Shown: piece by piece, positions 53,476-62,390 of the stretch
Layout: every line of letters begins with the position of its first letter
Position numbering within the stretch: position 1 is the first letter of the stretch
DNA from: an uncultured Porphyromonadaceae bacterium
GTDB taxonomy: Bacteria; Bacteroidota; Bacteroidia; Bacteroidales; Muribaculaceae
Assembly: GCA_905198125.1 (NCBI GenBank)
Contig: CAJKBH010000003.1
Location: 54,373-118,372, forward strand
Direction of reading: 5' to 3'
Length of the DNA stretch: 64,000 nt
Program-made: the position numbers and the translations under genes
The notes under the pieces: generated by a model
Seen by the model: only the letters and a program-made list of their open reading frames with translations
The model's database searches: none
What the model was told of the DNA's origin: nothing

Positions 53476-56400
53476 ATGGCTTTCAAAAAAGGTGAAATCG
53501 TACTTTTCGAAGTAGACAGGTCGGTGACAGACCCCGAATTCATTAACATCAAGACCGGCTCCGTCCACGGTCTGAACGAAACGGTCCAGGTGCCGAAACT
53601 GCCTTTCCAGAAGGAACCCGAATTCCAATTGCCGGAATATATCGCTTGCCGCATCATAATCTCCTATAACGGCGCGGTGACAGTGAAACAGCATCTGCCC
53701 GCCATTATTTACGAGCTTTACAACGATACATTCCGACGCGGCGAAAGCATAGAATGCACCGTGACCTACGTACCGCTGGACCGTATGCACGACAAATTCA
53801 AGGTCGTGGACAGCAACGGCCTGATATTCAGCATCCATGACCGCAACGCCATGTTGCAGAAGGGTCAGAAGGTGAGCTGTAAGTTCCAGTCGCTCAGCAA
53901 AGTGGGCTGCATCGTGCGTTTCGACAACGATAGCGCCCGCCTGCCATTCTACGAGCCCAAATCATTGGCCGAGAAATTAGGACTCTCCTCCACGCTGGTA
54001 AATTTCATCCGCGAATTATGGACCTCAGGTCCGGATTACGAATACCTGAAAAGCGACCTTGACAACCACAATCCGCTATGGTTCATCAACAAGATGCGCC
54101 TCACACTCAGCACGTTCCCCTGGGGATTGACGGCTGACACGCTGAAATACCGCATTTCGGAGGTAAGCCAGTTCCTGTCGGCGTTACGCGCCGGTGCCCT
54201 GTACTTTCTGGAGGATTCCGACTTTCTGGAGGGTCTGGCGTTCGAGGCACGCAAGTCGATGCAGCAGCAGATCACCACACTGGTGGAATCCGTGCAGCCT
54301 TACGAGCAGTTCATGGGCCTGTTGCGCAATGACAAGCTCGATGAGTTCGTAAGCTCCATATTCGCCAAGCTCGAGAAATCCGGCTATCTGTATCATCCCG
54401 ACCAGGCGTTCGGAGTAATGATGATGATATTCCGTCTGTACCCGCACAAGGTCAGCGACTATCTGAACAGCATATTCCAGAGCATCTTCACGCGCAACCT
54501 CGAGAACTGGGAGCGCGAACCGTTCCGCACGGCGTTCGTGGAGCAGTTCGAGATGTATCTGCAGCAGGCGGCGGCCAGCATCGACGGACTGCCGCAGGCC
54601 GAGACCCGCAGCCAGAAGGAGAAGGTGCTGACCGCGGTAACGGCCACGGCACTCAAGATACTGCTCTCCAAGCCGGGCACCGACCTGAACCGCACTTATT
54701 CATACTATTACCGTTACATATCGCTGCTCAGCACCAACCGGACCCGGAACGTGCTGAACCAGGCCATAGGCGCCCTGTTCGGATGCACCTCGCTGACCAA
54801 GCCGCTATATTCGCAGCTGCGCGACCCGATGTATCTGGTGGCTGCGGCCGCCACGCGCACCATCAGCTCGCCATTGTCGCTGATCCGCGGAAACCATCGG
54901 TTCACCTCAGGACAGCTGGAACTCTCCATCAGTCCCGAAGGGATGGAGCTGACCCGCAACGACTCCACGCGCGACCCCGAACAGGCCGTGCCTTCCGTGC
55001 TGATGCAATGGCTTCATCCCTCCATCATGATAGGCGGCATAAAGGGTATGTCAGGCTCCAAGATAAAGAGGATGAACGACCACAACTCATGGTGGAACGA
55101 CATAGAGCACGAACTGTTCCGCCGCGACGAGATCACGGTTCAGACAGACCGCCCCCACTACACCGTCAAGGCCGAGCCGGGCGACGTGGTGACAATAGAG
55201 GTCAATGCCATGCTGCGTGACGACGACCAGGGCAATCCCCGGTTCCTGTGCAGCATCATCGACGACGACTACGAGGACGGCTCCGGATACATCGACTGCA
55301 AGGACGTGGTAGGCTATCGCGTAAGATACCTGGACGACACATGCTGGCACGACGCCAACGGCAAGCCGCTGCAGTTCCGCGCCACTGTGGCCGATGTGGA
55401 CGACGACTGCAGATACCACTTCTCGCTACTGGAACAGGCCGGCGAATATGTGCGCGACAACATGGACATAAACACCGAATACCGCGCCGTAATCACCAAC
55501 GCCGAAAACATAACCGAAGGCCACAATTTCAGTGCGCTGACCCTGAAGGGATTCGGACTGTTCGTCGAGGCGGATTCCAGCTTCGACATACGCAACAGCG
55601 ACATCGTAAACGTGAAGCTATACAGTGTGTCGGGCGGCGTGATAAACGGATATATCACCGAGAAGCTGGACAAATACGCCGATAATTTCACCACCTCCGA
55701 TGCGTTCAGGAACATATTCCGCGCCCTGTCGCTCAACGGCGACGACGACATGAACATGGATGGCGACGGGCAGATGGAGGAGGAATACGACGAGCTGCTG
55801 CCCGACGATATGCAGGAATTAGTAGAGATAATCCGTTACGCCGCCATAGCCGAGAAGGATTTGCTGGAGGCTTACGACTATCTGCGTCTGGCTCGCATCC
55901 TGGCCCTGATGGCCGACGACAAGGAGAAAGCCGATGCCCTTTCCACACATGCCGAGCTGCTGCTTATGCACGATTACTATGCCACCAACAAACGCATCGA
56001 CCTCGCGGAGCTTTCCAAGCTGGAACAGGAAAGCCTTAAAGTACCCATCCTCACCAGCATGTACCGACGCCTGGAGATGGTGGCCTGGATGGGCGACGAA
56101 AGTTATAACTCCGCACTATACGAGATAGCCCGGGATCCCGAATCGTCGGAACTGGACCGCACCATAGCGCGGATGGTGCTGTCGTTCAACATGATGTCGG
56201 ACGTGAGCGACAATTCCGATGACATCTGTTCGCGTCTGCGCAAGGAAATAGGCAACGCGCTGGATGTGGTGAGCGACACGCGTCTGGGCAAATATTACGG
56301 TTCGGAGTCCAAATTCATCGAGTTCAAGACCAGCATCGTCTATCCGGCGGTGGCACGCGGCCAGAAGATGTATCCCGACCCGATGGCCCAGCAGGACCAC

Positions 56401-57579
56401 ATCCTGTCGCGCATAGCCGGATTCCTGAACGCCGAGGGAGGCACGCTGTTCTTAGGCGTGAACAACGAGGGATACGCGGCCGGTCTGCCCGACGACTTCG
56501 AGTATTTCCGCACGCACACGCTTGTGGCCGGCAAACATCAGCATAAGATCACGGACGCCGACAAGCTGCAGGTGTACATCGACAACCTGCTGGCCGACAA
56601 CTTCGGACCCACGGCCCTGGCCCGCATCTCGGTGTCGGTCGACGACGACGAGCTTAACCGCGAGAAGGGGCGCGTGGTGATACGCTTCGACATCGAAAAG
56701 AGCCTTGAGCCGATTTATTACAGGGACCGCCTGTATGTGCGTCTGTCCGGTCAGTCCACCAAATACTTCACCGGCCAGGCCGAGGAGGAATTCAAGCGCG
56801 ACCGGCGTCGCCAGTTGGCTGAACTGGAGGACCGCAGCCGCCTCCATGCCGAGGCCCTGAAAGCCGAGGCCCGCGCCGAAGCAACCCCTGAAGCCGATTC
56901 ATTAAACGCTGCCAGTCACCAGACCAATGAACCCACATCCGATACATCCGCCTCAGTCGCTCCGGCCGACACCACCTATACCTCATCGTGGCGCCCCAAT
57001 GTGCTGCATGATTACGAGGACGGGTATTCCGAACCCTCCGGCTATCTATACTTCGACAAGAAAGGCAATGTGGAATTCAGCCCGACCGACCTGTATTGCG
57101 AGGGTGACTGCATACTCAGTCTGATCATTCCGCACGACATGGAGCACGCCAATCTGGTGATGTGTTATGAAAACAGCGAGCCGCTGCGCGTTCCATTAGC
57201 CGAGATATACGAAAAGGGTGCCAACTCCAAGATAAAGTATGGCACCCGGTCGCCGCTTCGTTTCGCAGCGATAGCCGACGACCATGAGGGCGTGTTGAGC
57301 TTCGTGGCCGATAATTCCGGGAACGTCTATTTCCGCGTGGAGCCTATGACGGAGATAGGACAGGGACATATCAATTCAGATGGCGAAAGTGCAGTATCAA
57401 GCACCCTAAACCATGTATGCGGCTGGGAGATCGTTGCTGAACAGTCCATGCCGGGTATGTCGAGCGCGCTGAAGTCATCGCTGAAACGCAAAGCACTCGG
57501 CGCTCCGCTACGCACCAACGAAAGCAAACCGGACCTGATGGAGAAGATGGCGCACATCATCAACTCATGCCATGCCTGA
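53476..57579 (+). CDS. 1367-residue multidomain protein with AlbA_2 (Schlafen-type) domain
   Basis: A very large cytoplasmic protein with no signal peptide. Residues 1-160 look beta-rich; a segment near 130-155 (KVSCKFQSLSKVGCIVRF) resembles an S1/OB strand set. Residues 180-500 are helical. Beta-rich OB-like regions follow (about 565-720), one with KGFGLFVEAD, typical of S1 folds. A very acidic linker lies at about 753-780. The AlbA_2 domain is at about 943-1115: SKFIEFKTSI, then NAEGGTLFLGVNNEG; these are assigned to nucleic-acid binding. The C-terminal 200 residues include NLVMCYENSEPLRVPLAEI, faintly like gyrase A beta-pinwheel blades. RNA or DNA binding is likely; the actual role is unknown. 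The stop overlaps menD by 8 nt. Confidence 0.8.
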   Translation: MAFKKGEIVLFEVDRSVTDPEFINIKTGSVHGLNETVQVPKLPFQKEPEFQLPEYIACRIIISYNGAVTVKQHLPAIIYELYNDTFRRGESIECTVTYVPLDRMHDKFKVVDSNGLIFSIHDRNAMLQKGQKVSCKFQSLSKVGCIVRFDNDSARLPFYEPKSLAEKLGLSSTLVNFIRELWTSGPDYEYLKSDLDNHNPLWFINKMRLTLSTFPWGLTADTLKYRISEVSQFLSALRAGALYFLEDSDFLEGLAFEARKSMQQQITTLVESVQPYEQFMGLLRNDKLDEFVSSIFAKLEKSGYLYHPDQAFGVMMMIFRLYPHKVSDYLNSIFQSIFTRNLENWEREPFRTAFVEQFEMYLQQAAASIDGLPQAETRSQKEKVLTAVTATALKILLSKPGTDLNRTYSYYYRYISLLSTNRTRNVLNQAIGALFGCTSLTKPLYSQLRDPMYLVAAAATRTISSPLSLIRGNHRFTSGQLELSISPEGMELTRNDSTRDPEQAVPSVLMQWLHPSIMIGGIKGMSGSKIKRMNDHNSWWNDIEHELFRRDEITVQTDRPHYTVKAEPGDVVTIEVNAMLRDDDQGNPRFLCSIIDDDYEDGSGYIDCKDVVGYRVRYLDDTCWHDANGKPLQFRATVADVDDDCRYHFSLLEQAGEYVRDNMDINTEYRAVITNAENITEGHNFSALTLKGFGLFVEADSSFDIRNSDIVNVKLYSVSGGVINGYITEKLDKYADNFTTSDAFRNIFRALSLNGDDDMNMDGDGQMEEEYDELLPDDMQELVEIIRYAAIAEKDLLEAYDYLRLARILALMADDKEKADALSTHAELLLMHDYYATNKRIDLAELSKLEQESLKVPILTSMYRRLEMVAWMGDESYNSALYEIARDPESSELDRTIARMVLSFNMMSDVSDNSDDICSRLRKEIGNALDVVSDTRLGKYYGSESKFIEFKTSIVYPAVARGQKMYPDPMAQQDHILSRIAGFLNAEGGTLFLGVNNEGYAAGLPDDFEYFRTHTLVAGKHQHKITDADKLQVYIDNLLADNFGPTALARISVSVDDDELNREKGRVVIRFDIEKSLEPIYYRDRLYVRLSGQSTKYFTGQAEEEFKRDRRRQLAELEDRSRLHAEALKAEARAEATPEADSLNAASHQTNEPTSDTSASVAPADTTYTSSWRPNVLHDYEDGYSEPSGYLYFDKKGNVEFSPTDLYCEGDCILSLIIPHDMEHANLVMCYENSEPLRVPLAEIYEKGANSKIKYGTRSPLRFAAIADDHEGVLSFVADNSGNVYFRVEPMTEIGQGHINSDGESAVSSTLNHVCGWEIVAEQSMPGMSSALKSSLKRKALGAPLRTNESKPDLMEKMAHIINSCHA

Positions 57580-59323
57580 TATGGATACGGCCAAGACCAA
57601 TTGCCGCGTGCTGCTTGACGTGCTGACGGCACAGGGGCTGCGCGATGCCGTGGTAAGCCCCGGCAGCCGCAACGCTCCGCTGCTGATGGCCATAGCCGCA
57701 CGCCCGCAGATAAAATCCCGCGTCGTTACCGACGAACGCACCGCCGCGTTCGTGGCCTTGGGTATGGCCATAGCCACGAACCGGCCGGTGATGCTGTGCT
57801 GCACCTCAGGCACGGCGTTGCTGAATTACGCTCCGGCCGTGGCCGAGGCGTTCCACCGCCATGTACCGCTAATCGTGGTTTCAGCCGACAGGCCGAAACG
57901 ATGGATTGATCAGAATGATTCGCAGACCATGCGCCAGCCGGGCGCGTTGCAGAATATAGTCAAGCGGAGTTTCGACATTCCCGTCTCGGACGGAAATTCG
58001 GTAGAATGCGGCAATCCGGCATTCGATTCAGAATATGAATGGTACGTGAACCGTGTGGCCAACGAGGCATGGATAGCGGCGACATCCGGCATCCCGGGCC
58101 CCGTGCATGTTAATGTGCAGATAGAGGCGCCAATCGGAGAGACAACCGGGACGGATGTGACTTCGGCTTCCGCCTCAGTGCGGGAAATAAAGACACTGGA
58201 AGGGCCCAAGACACTGACCCCGGCGCAATACAGGGAACTGGCCGAGACAGTGGCCGGCAAGAAGATACTGGTGGTGGCCGGATTCATGAGCCCGGATTCA
58301 AGGCTCAATAAATCGCTGGCTGCCTTTCTTCAATTGCCACAGACGGCCATCTGCGCCGAGCCTCTGTCGAACCTACACCTTACCGGACATCCCGACGCCT
58401 GTGTCACGGACTTAGTTCTGGCTGCCGATGAAGATACTCTACGGTCATTGCGTCCGAATCTAATCATTTCCATAGGAGGTGCCGTCGTGTCGTCACGGCT
58501 CAAAACGTTTCTGCGTTCGTGTCCGGATGCGGAATGCTGGACTATTGGAGACACCGACCCGGGCGTGGACTGCTACCAGTCATTGACACTTCACATAGAC
58601 ACCGATCCTGCCCTGTTTTTCCGAGGATTCGCATCTATTATAAAATGGATGAAAGGGCACGGTATGTATCATGACGAAAACAGCGCCTCGGGTTATGCCG
58701 AGGCATGGCGCAATGCCCGTCATAAAGCCATAAAGAGAGCTGAGAAATATATCGGTACCGCACCTTGGTCGGAACTGAAGGCCATGAATATATTACTGAA
58801 TGCCGCGCCGCGTAAGTTCAACCTGTTCTTCTCTAACGGCACGGCTATAAGATACGCCTGTCTGGGCCTTGCGCCGATGCCGCATGCCTGCTGGTGCAAC
58901 CGGGGTGTGTCGGGCATAGAGGGAGGCAACGCCACAGCCGTAGGCACCGCCGTATGCTATGCCGGCCCGACCATGCTGATTACGGGCGATATGTCATTTT
59001 CGTACGCCCCTGAGATAATGGGGCTGGACCTGGTTCCCGACAATTTCAAGATAGTGGTACTGAACAACGGGGGCGGTGGCATATTCCGCTGCATCGGTGC
59101 CACCTCGGGCTTGCCAATCCGCGAAGATATGTTGTGTGTCCCCCGCGATCTGCCCCTGGAAGCCTTATTCCATACCTACGGCTGGAATTCCCTCCACGCC
59201 GACTCCGAAGCCTCAATGCACACCGTCCTCCCCTCGCTGTTCGCTCCGGGCCGTCTCCTGCTCGAAATCACCGTCGACCCGACCCTCTCCGCCAAAGCCT
59301 TCACCGAGCTGTTCCGGCAATAA
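57572..59323 (+). CDS. menD: 2-succinyl-5-enolpyruvyl-6-hydroxy-3-cyclohexene-1-carboxylate synthase
   Basis: 583 residues; ThDP enzyme that joins isochorismate and 2-oxoglutarate in menaquinone synthesis. VVSPGSRNAPLL, DERTAAFVALG with the cofactor-activating Glu, CTSGTALLNYAPAVAEAFHR, and in the C-terminal ThDP domain GDMSFSYAPEIMG followed by VLNNGGGGIF. ATG 57572 overlaps the upstream stop; ATG 57581 is an alternative three codons later. Other men genes are not within the window, so the gene is coupled instead to the giant AlbA_2 protein. Convergent with the RlhA-like gene, 3 nt apart. Confidence 0.95.
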   Translation: MPDMDTAKTNCRVLLDVLTAQGLRDAVVSPGSRNAPLLMAIAARPQIKSRVVTDERTAAFVALGMAIATNRPVMLCCTSGTALLNYAPAVAEAFHRHVPLIVVSADRPKRWIDQNDSQTMRQPGALQNIVKRSFDIPVSDGNSVECGNPAFDSEYEWYVNRVANEAWIAATSGIPGPVHVNVQIEAPIGETTGTDVTSASASVREIKTLEGPKTLTPAQYRELAETVAGKKILVVAGFMSPDSRLNKSLAAFLQLPQTAICAEPLSNLHLTGHPDACVTDLVLAADEDTLRSLRPNLIISIGGAVVSSRLKTFLRSCPDAECWTIGDTDPGVDCYQSLTLHIDTDPALFFRGFASIIKWMKGHGMYHDENSASGYAEAWRNARHKAIKRAEKYIGTAPWSELKAMNILLNAAPRKFNLFFSNGTAIRYACLGLAPMPHACWCNRGVSGIEGGNATAVGTAVCYAGPTMLITGDMSFSYAPEIMGLDLVPDNFKIVVLNNGGGGIFRCIGATSGLPIREDMLCVPRDLPLEALFHTYGWNSLHADSEASMHTVLPSLFAPGRLLLEITVDPTLSAKAFTELFRQ

Positions 59324-59326
59324 GGA

Positions 59327-61105
59327 TCAGTCTTTGAACAGGGACATCTCGCAGCGGGCGCAGTCGAAGGCGAGACGGAATGTGTGCGGCCCGGTGGTGA
59401 TGGTCAAGGGCAGCTTGAAGCGGCGGCGGATGGCGGGATCCTTGCAGTCGCGCTGACAGGCTCCCAATTCGCGGAGCATACAGTAACGGGTGGTCATCAC
59501 GGCTTCCGCATAACGCGGATTCTTTTCCACGGCGGTTTCAATTTCCTTGACGCCATGATCTTGGTAGAACTTACGGGCCATCACATTCGCAACGTTGCCG
59601 CGCGCGTCAAGTTTCCGGTCAGGATAAACGGCAGTTTTATCCTCGGGACGCCGACGGTCGAACGGATAAGTCTCTATATTGAGTCTGTCCAGCATATCGG
59701 TGCCCTTGCGGCGCAATTCGGTCAGCACGGAGGCAGGAATGAATGTATCGGGATTCAGCCGGTTTTCTAAATTGCGGAGACGGTAAACGGTGGCGCCCAA
59801 CTTGCCTAACACCCGTTCGGGCTGCATCGGCTTCTGGGCCTTGTCTTTTGCCACGCCCTGCAGCGATACCGTAGCCGTCATTCCGCGTTCGTCTGTAAGT
59901 ATAAGGTTATCCTCGTCAATCGTCATGTCCACCCACAGCTTGCGCTCGGGCGTTCGGCCTGACATGAGTTTGTTCCATTCTATGTCGTTGGTGCGGTGAA
60001 TCACCGCGCCCTTAGGCAATTCGAATGGCCGCGAGCCGATGATACGGCCGTTCCTGACACCGTTCACATTAACCCCCTCGTATTCGCCACGTGCGTTGAA
60101 GAAACTGATGCCGTCGCCGTTATGCAGCATCGAGATGTCCGTTATCTCCTCGCCCATCGACTTGGGCGTGAGCAACGATGCCATCCTGCCCGGTCGGCGC
60201 GAGCCTAAGAAATAATCTGTAAAGCCGCGATTAAAACTCTTATCAAGCCGCGGGGTGTAGTTTATGACACTTTCACCGAACGACGAGCGCACATAGCGAT
60301 CCGGATTCCGTGCTATAATCTCGTCGATTGCCTTGCGGTAATATGCCGTGACGTTTCTGACATAGTCCACATCCTTAAGCCGGCCTTCAATCTTGAACGA
60401 CGACGCTCCGGCCTCAAGCATCTCCTCCAGATGGGGCGAGGCTTTGAAATCGCGCAAAGAAAGCAGATATTTGTCCTTCTCTATCACCTGGCCGTCGGCG
60501 TTGCGCAGCGTATAAGGCATGCGGCACATCTGCGCGCATTCTCCTCGGTTGGCGCTGCGTCCGAGGCACGTCTGACTCGCAGCGCAACGTCCCGAATAGC
60601 TCACGCATAGCGCGCCGTGCACGAAGCATTCCACCGGCACACTGACACTGTCGCAGATATTCTTGATTTCGGGTATGGTCAGCTCGCGTGCCAGCACAAT
60701 CTGCGAACAGCCCACGGATTCCAGGAACCGGGCCTTGTCCGGTGTGCGTGTGTCGCATTGCGTGGATGCATGCAGTGCGATGGGCGGAATGTCCATGCGC
60801 AGTATCGACATGTCCTGCACTATCAGCGCGTCGACTCCGGCTTCATACAGACGGCATATCAATTCACGCACCTGCTCCAGCTCGTTGTCGTAAACTAAGG
60901 TATTGACCGTGACATATACACGGGCGCGATAAGTGTGCGCGAACTCCACCACCTCGCGTATATCCTCGATTGAATTGGCGGCACGATGGCGGGCGCCATG
61001 ACTCGTGGCGCCTATATACACGGCGTCGGCGCCGCTCAGGATCGCGGCCTTGGCCACTTCCTTGTTCGCCGCCGGCGACAACAGCTCTATCTTTCTCGGA
61101 GCCAT
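59327..61105 (-). CDS. rlhA: U32-family protein, RlhA-like (23S rRNA C2501 hydroxylation)
   Basis: 592 residues. The N-terminal U32 barrel starts KIELLSPAANKEVAKAAILSGADAVYIG and carries the cluster motif ECFVHGALCVSYSGRC; a later GECAQMCRMPY and the C-terminal CMLRELGACQRDC and FDCARCEMS supply more Cys. The C-terminal extension of about 200 residues matches the long U32 type (DUF3656) to which E. coli RlhA belongs, an iron-sulfur, prephenate-dependent enzyme making 5-hydroxycytidine in 23S rRNA. Older annotations call these collagenase-like peptidases. Last gene of the Yip1-smpB-rlhA unit, 6 nt after smpB. Confidence 0.8.
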   Translation of the reverse strand: MAPRKIELLSPAANKEVAKAAILSGADAVYIGATSHGARHRAANSIEDIREVVEFAHTYRARVYVTVNTLVYDNELEQVRELICRLYEAGVDALIVQDMSILRMDIPPIALHASTQCDTRTPDKARFLESVGCSQIVLARELTIPEIKNICDSVSVPVECFVHGALCVSYSGRCAASQTCLGRSANRGECAQMCRMPYTLRNADGQVIEKDKYLLSLRDFKASPHLEEMLEAGASSFKIEGRLKDVDYVRNVTAYYRKAIDEIIARNPDRYVRSSFGESVINYTPRLDKSFNRGFTDYFLGSRRPGRMASLLTPKSMGEEITDISMLHNGDGISFFNARGEYEGVNVNGVRNGRIIGSRPFELPKGAVIHRTNDIEWNKLMSGRTPERKLWVDMTIDEDNLILTDERGMTATVSLQGVAKDKAQKPMQPERVLGKLGATVYRLRNLENRLNPDTFIPASVLTELRRKGTDMLDRLNIETYPFDRRRPEDKTAVYPDRKLDARGNVANVMARKFYQDHGVKEIETAVEKNPRYAEAVMTTRYCMLRELGACQRDCKDPAIRRRFKLPLTITTGPHTFRLAFDCARCEMSLFKD

Positions 61106-61111
61106 CGCTTG

Positions 61112-61564
61112 TTATTTCTTGAACAGACGGTCCAGCTGCCGCTTGTCGTCGCGTTCGCGCAGAGTCTGACGCTTGTCGTATTCCTTCTTGCCCCGGCCCA
61201 CGCCTATCACCATCTTGGCCAGGCCGCGGTCGTTGATGAACACGCGCAGAGGCACGATAGTGAAGCCCGGATTCTCCGAAGCCTTCTGCAGCTTGGCTAT
61301 CTCCTTGCGGTTCAGTAGCAGCTTGCGGTCACGCCGTGCAACGTGATTGTTGTACGACCCGTAGAAATATTCCGACACGTTCATCTGCTTCACCCATACC
61401 TCGCCGTTTTCGATCAGACAGTAGGAGTCGACCAGCGATGCCTTGCCGTCGCGTATCGACTTTATCTCGGTTCCGGTCAACACTATGCCGGCGGTATATG
61501 TGTCGCCAATCTCGTAGTTGAAGCGCGCCTTCTTGTTCTGTATGTTAATATCCTTAGCCTTCAT
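61112..61564 (-). CDS. smpB: SsrA-binding protein
   Basis: 150 residues, the normal size. It binds tmRNA for ribosome rescue. Recognisable: [40 protein letters not shown], the [12 protein letters not shown] segment, and a basic C-terminal tail ([20 protein letters not shown]) that follows the ribosomal decoding path. Between a Yip1-like gene and rlhA on the minus strand. Confidence 0.97.
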   Translation of the reverse strand: MKAKDINIQNKKARFNYEIGDTYTAGIVLTGTEIKSIRDGKASLVDSYCLIENGEVWVKQMNVSEYFYGSYNNHVARRDRKLLLNRKEIAKLQKASENPGFTIVPLRVFINDRGLAKMVIGVGRGKKEYDKRQTLRERDDKRQLDRLFKK

Positions 61565-61604
61565 TGCATTCCAAAATTACACAAAGTGCCGCATATATCC
61601 AAAT

Positions 61605-62282
61605 TTACATCACGGGTAACAGCATGTCGAACAGCCATTGCCAGAACATCGGGAGTCCGATGGTGAGCACACTGAGAATCACAGTGGTTGTACCCCATTT
61701 CTCCTTAGGCACACGCATCACGGGCACGAGGCGGTGTATCAGATAGATGGTCCATAGCGGCAGGAACACCAGCACCGGCTCCATGAACGGTATGGCATTA
61801 TAAGCCACCTTAAACAGAGCCAGCGTGGAGAACAATACCATCAACGCATTACGGCCGAAATTTGTTTCCAGCGTCTTGTTGGCTTCAGCGCACAGGAAAG
61901 GGCTTCCCAATATGGGAAACACTAGGTAGCTGAATATATAGGACACGAATATCACCAGCGCCGAGACTATAAGTTTCAGCACCGACTGGTGGGCTTCGTA
62001 TATCAGATCGACGAACTGCGACAGCGCAGCGGCCACACACAACGGATAGAAATATACCGAAGCCACGGACTCCTTTTTCAGCGAGGCGCGTTTCAGATCC
62101 TTCCATCCGGTGGCGGGACCGAGCATGACACGCCACAGCAGACTAATGCGCGACGGGCTGCTCTTTTCCTTTTCACCGCCGTCCGCTTCAGGGTCCGCGG
62201 GCCGGTCCGGATCATCCTGACCGTAAGCGTACGGCAGTTCGTCTTCATCAAATATTTCGTATAGGGGTTTGTCGTTTTCCAT
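61605..62282 (-). CDS. Yip1-family integral membrane protein
   Basis: 225 residues. An acidic N-terminal tail (about 1-45) is followed by five hydrophobic segments, including LIVSALVIFVSYIFSYLVFPIL and LMVLFSTLALFKVAYNAIPFM. The pattern WRVMLGPATGWKDLK before the first helix is typical of bacterial Yip1 proteins. Function unknown. 40 nt upstream of smpB in the same orientation. Confidence 0.8.
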   Translation of the reverse strand: MENDKPLYEIFDEDELPYAYGQDDPDRPADPEADGGEKEKSSPSRISLLWRVMLGPATGWKDLKRASLKKESVASVYFYPLCVAAALSQFVDLIYEAHQSVLKLIVSALVIFVSYIFSYLVFPILGSPFLCAEANKTLETNFGRNALMVLFSTLALFKVAYNAIPFMEPVLVFLPLWTIYLIHRLVPVMRVPKEKWGTTTVILSVLTIGLPMFWQWLFDMLLPVM

Positions 62283-62338
62283 CTACTCTTTAACGCGCCG
62301 GCAGTGCTAAAATTGCCCATGTCCACACATATATAACA

Positions 62339-62368
62339 GAGGACGCACCGGGAATCCGATGCGTCCTC
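62339..62368 (-). terminator. terminator of the mutB transcript
   Basis: GAGGACGCA (62339-62347) and TGCGTCCTC (62360-62368) form a perfect 9-bp stem with a 12-nt loop, 22 nt past the mutB stop. On the minus strand it is followed by TGTTATATAT. Confidence 0.7.
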
Positions 62369-62390
62369 ACTATGTTTCAGCGGCTATATG

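Noticed and set aside
53145..53495. Pro/Ser-rich frames through the polypyrimidine tract
   Set aside because: The composition is a by-product of C/T-only sequence; one frame merely continues inside fmt.
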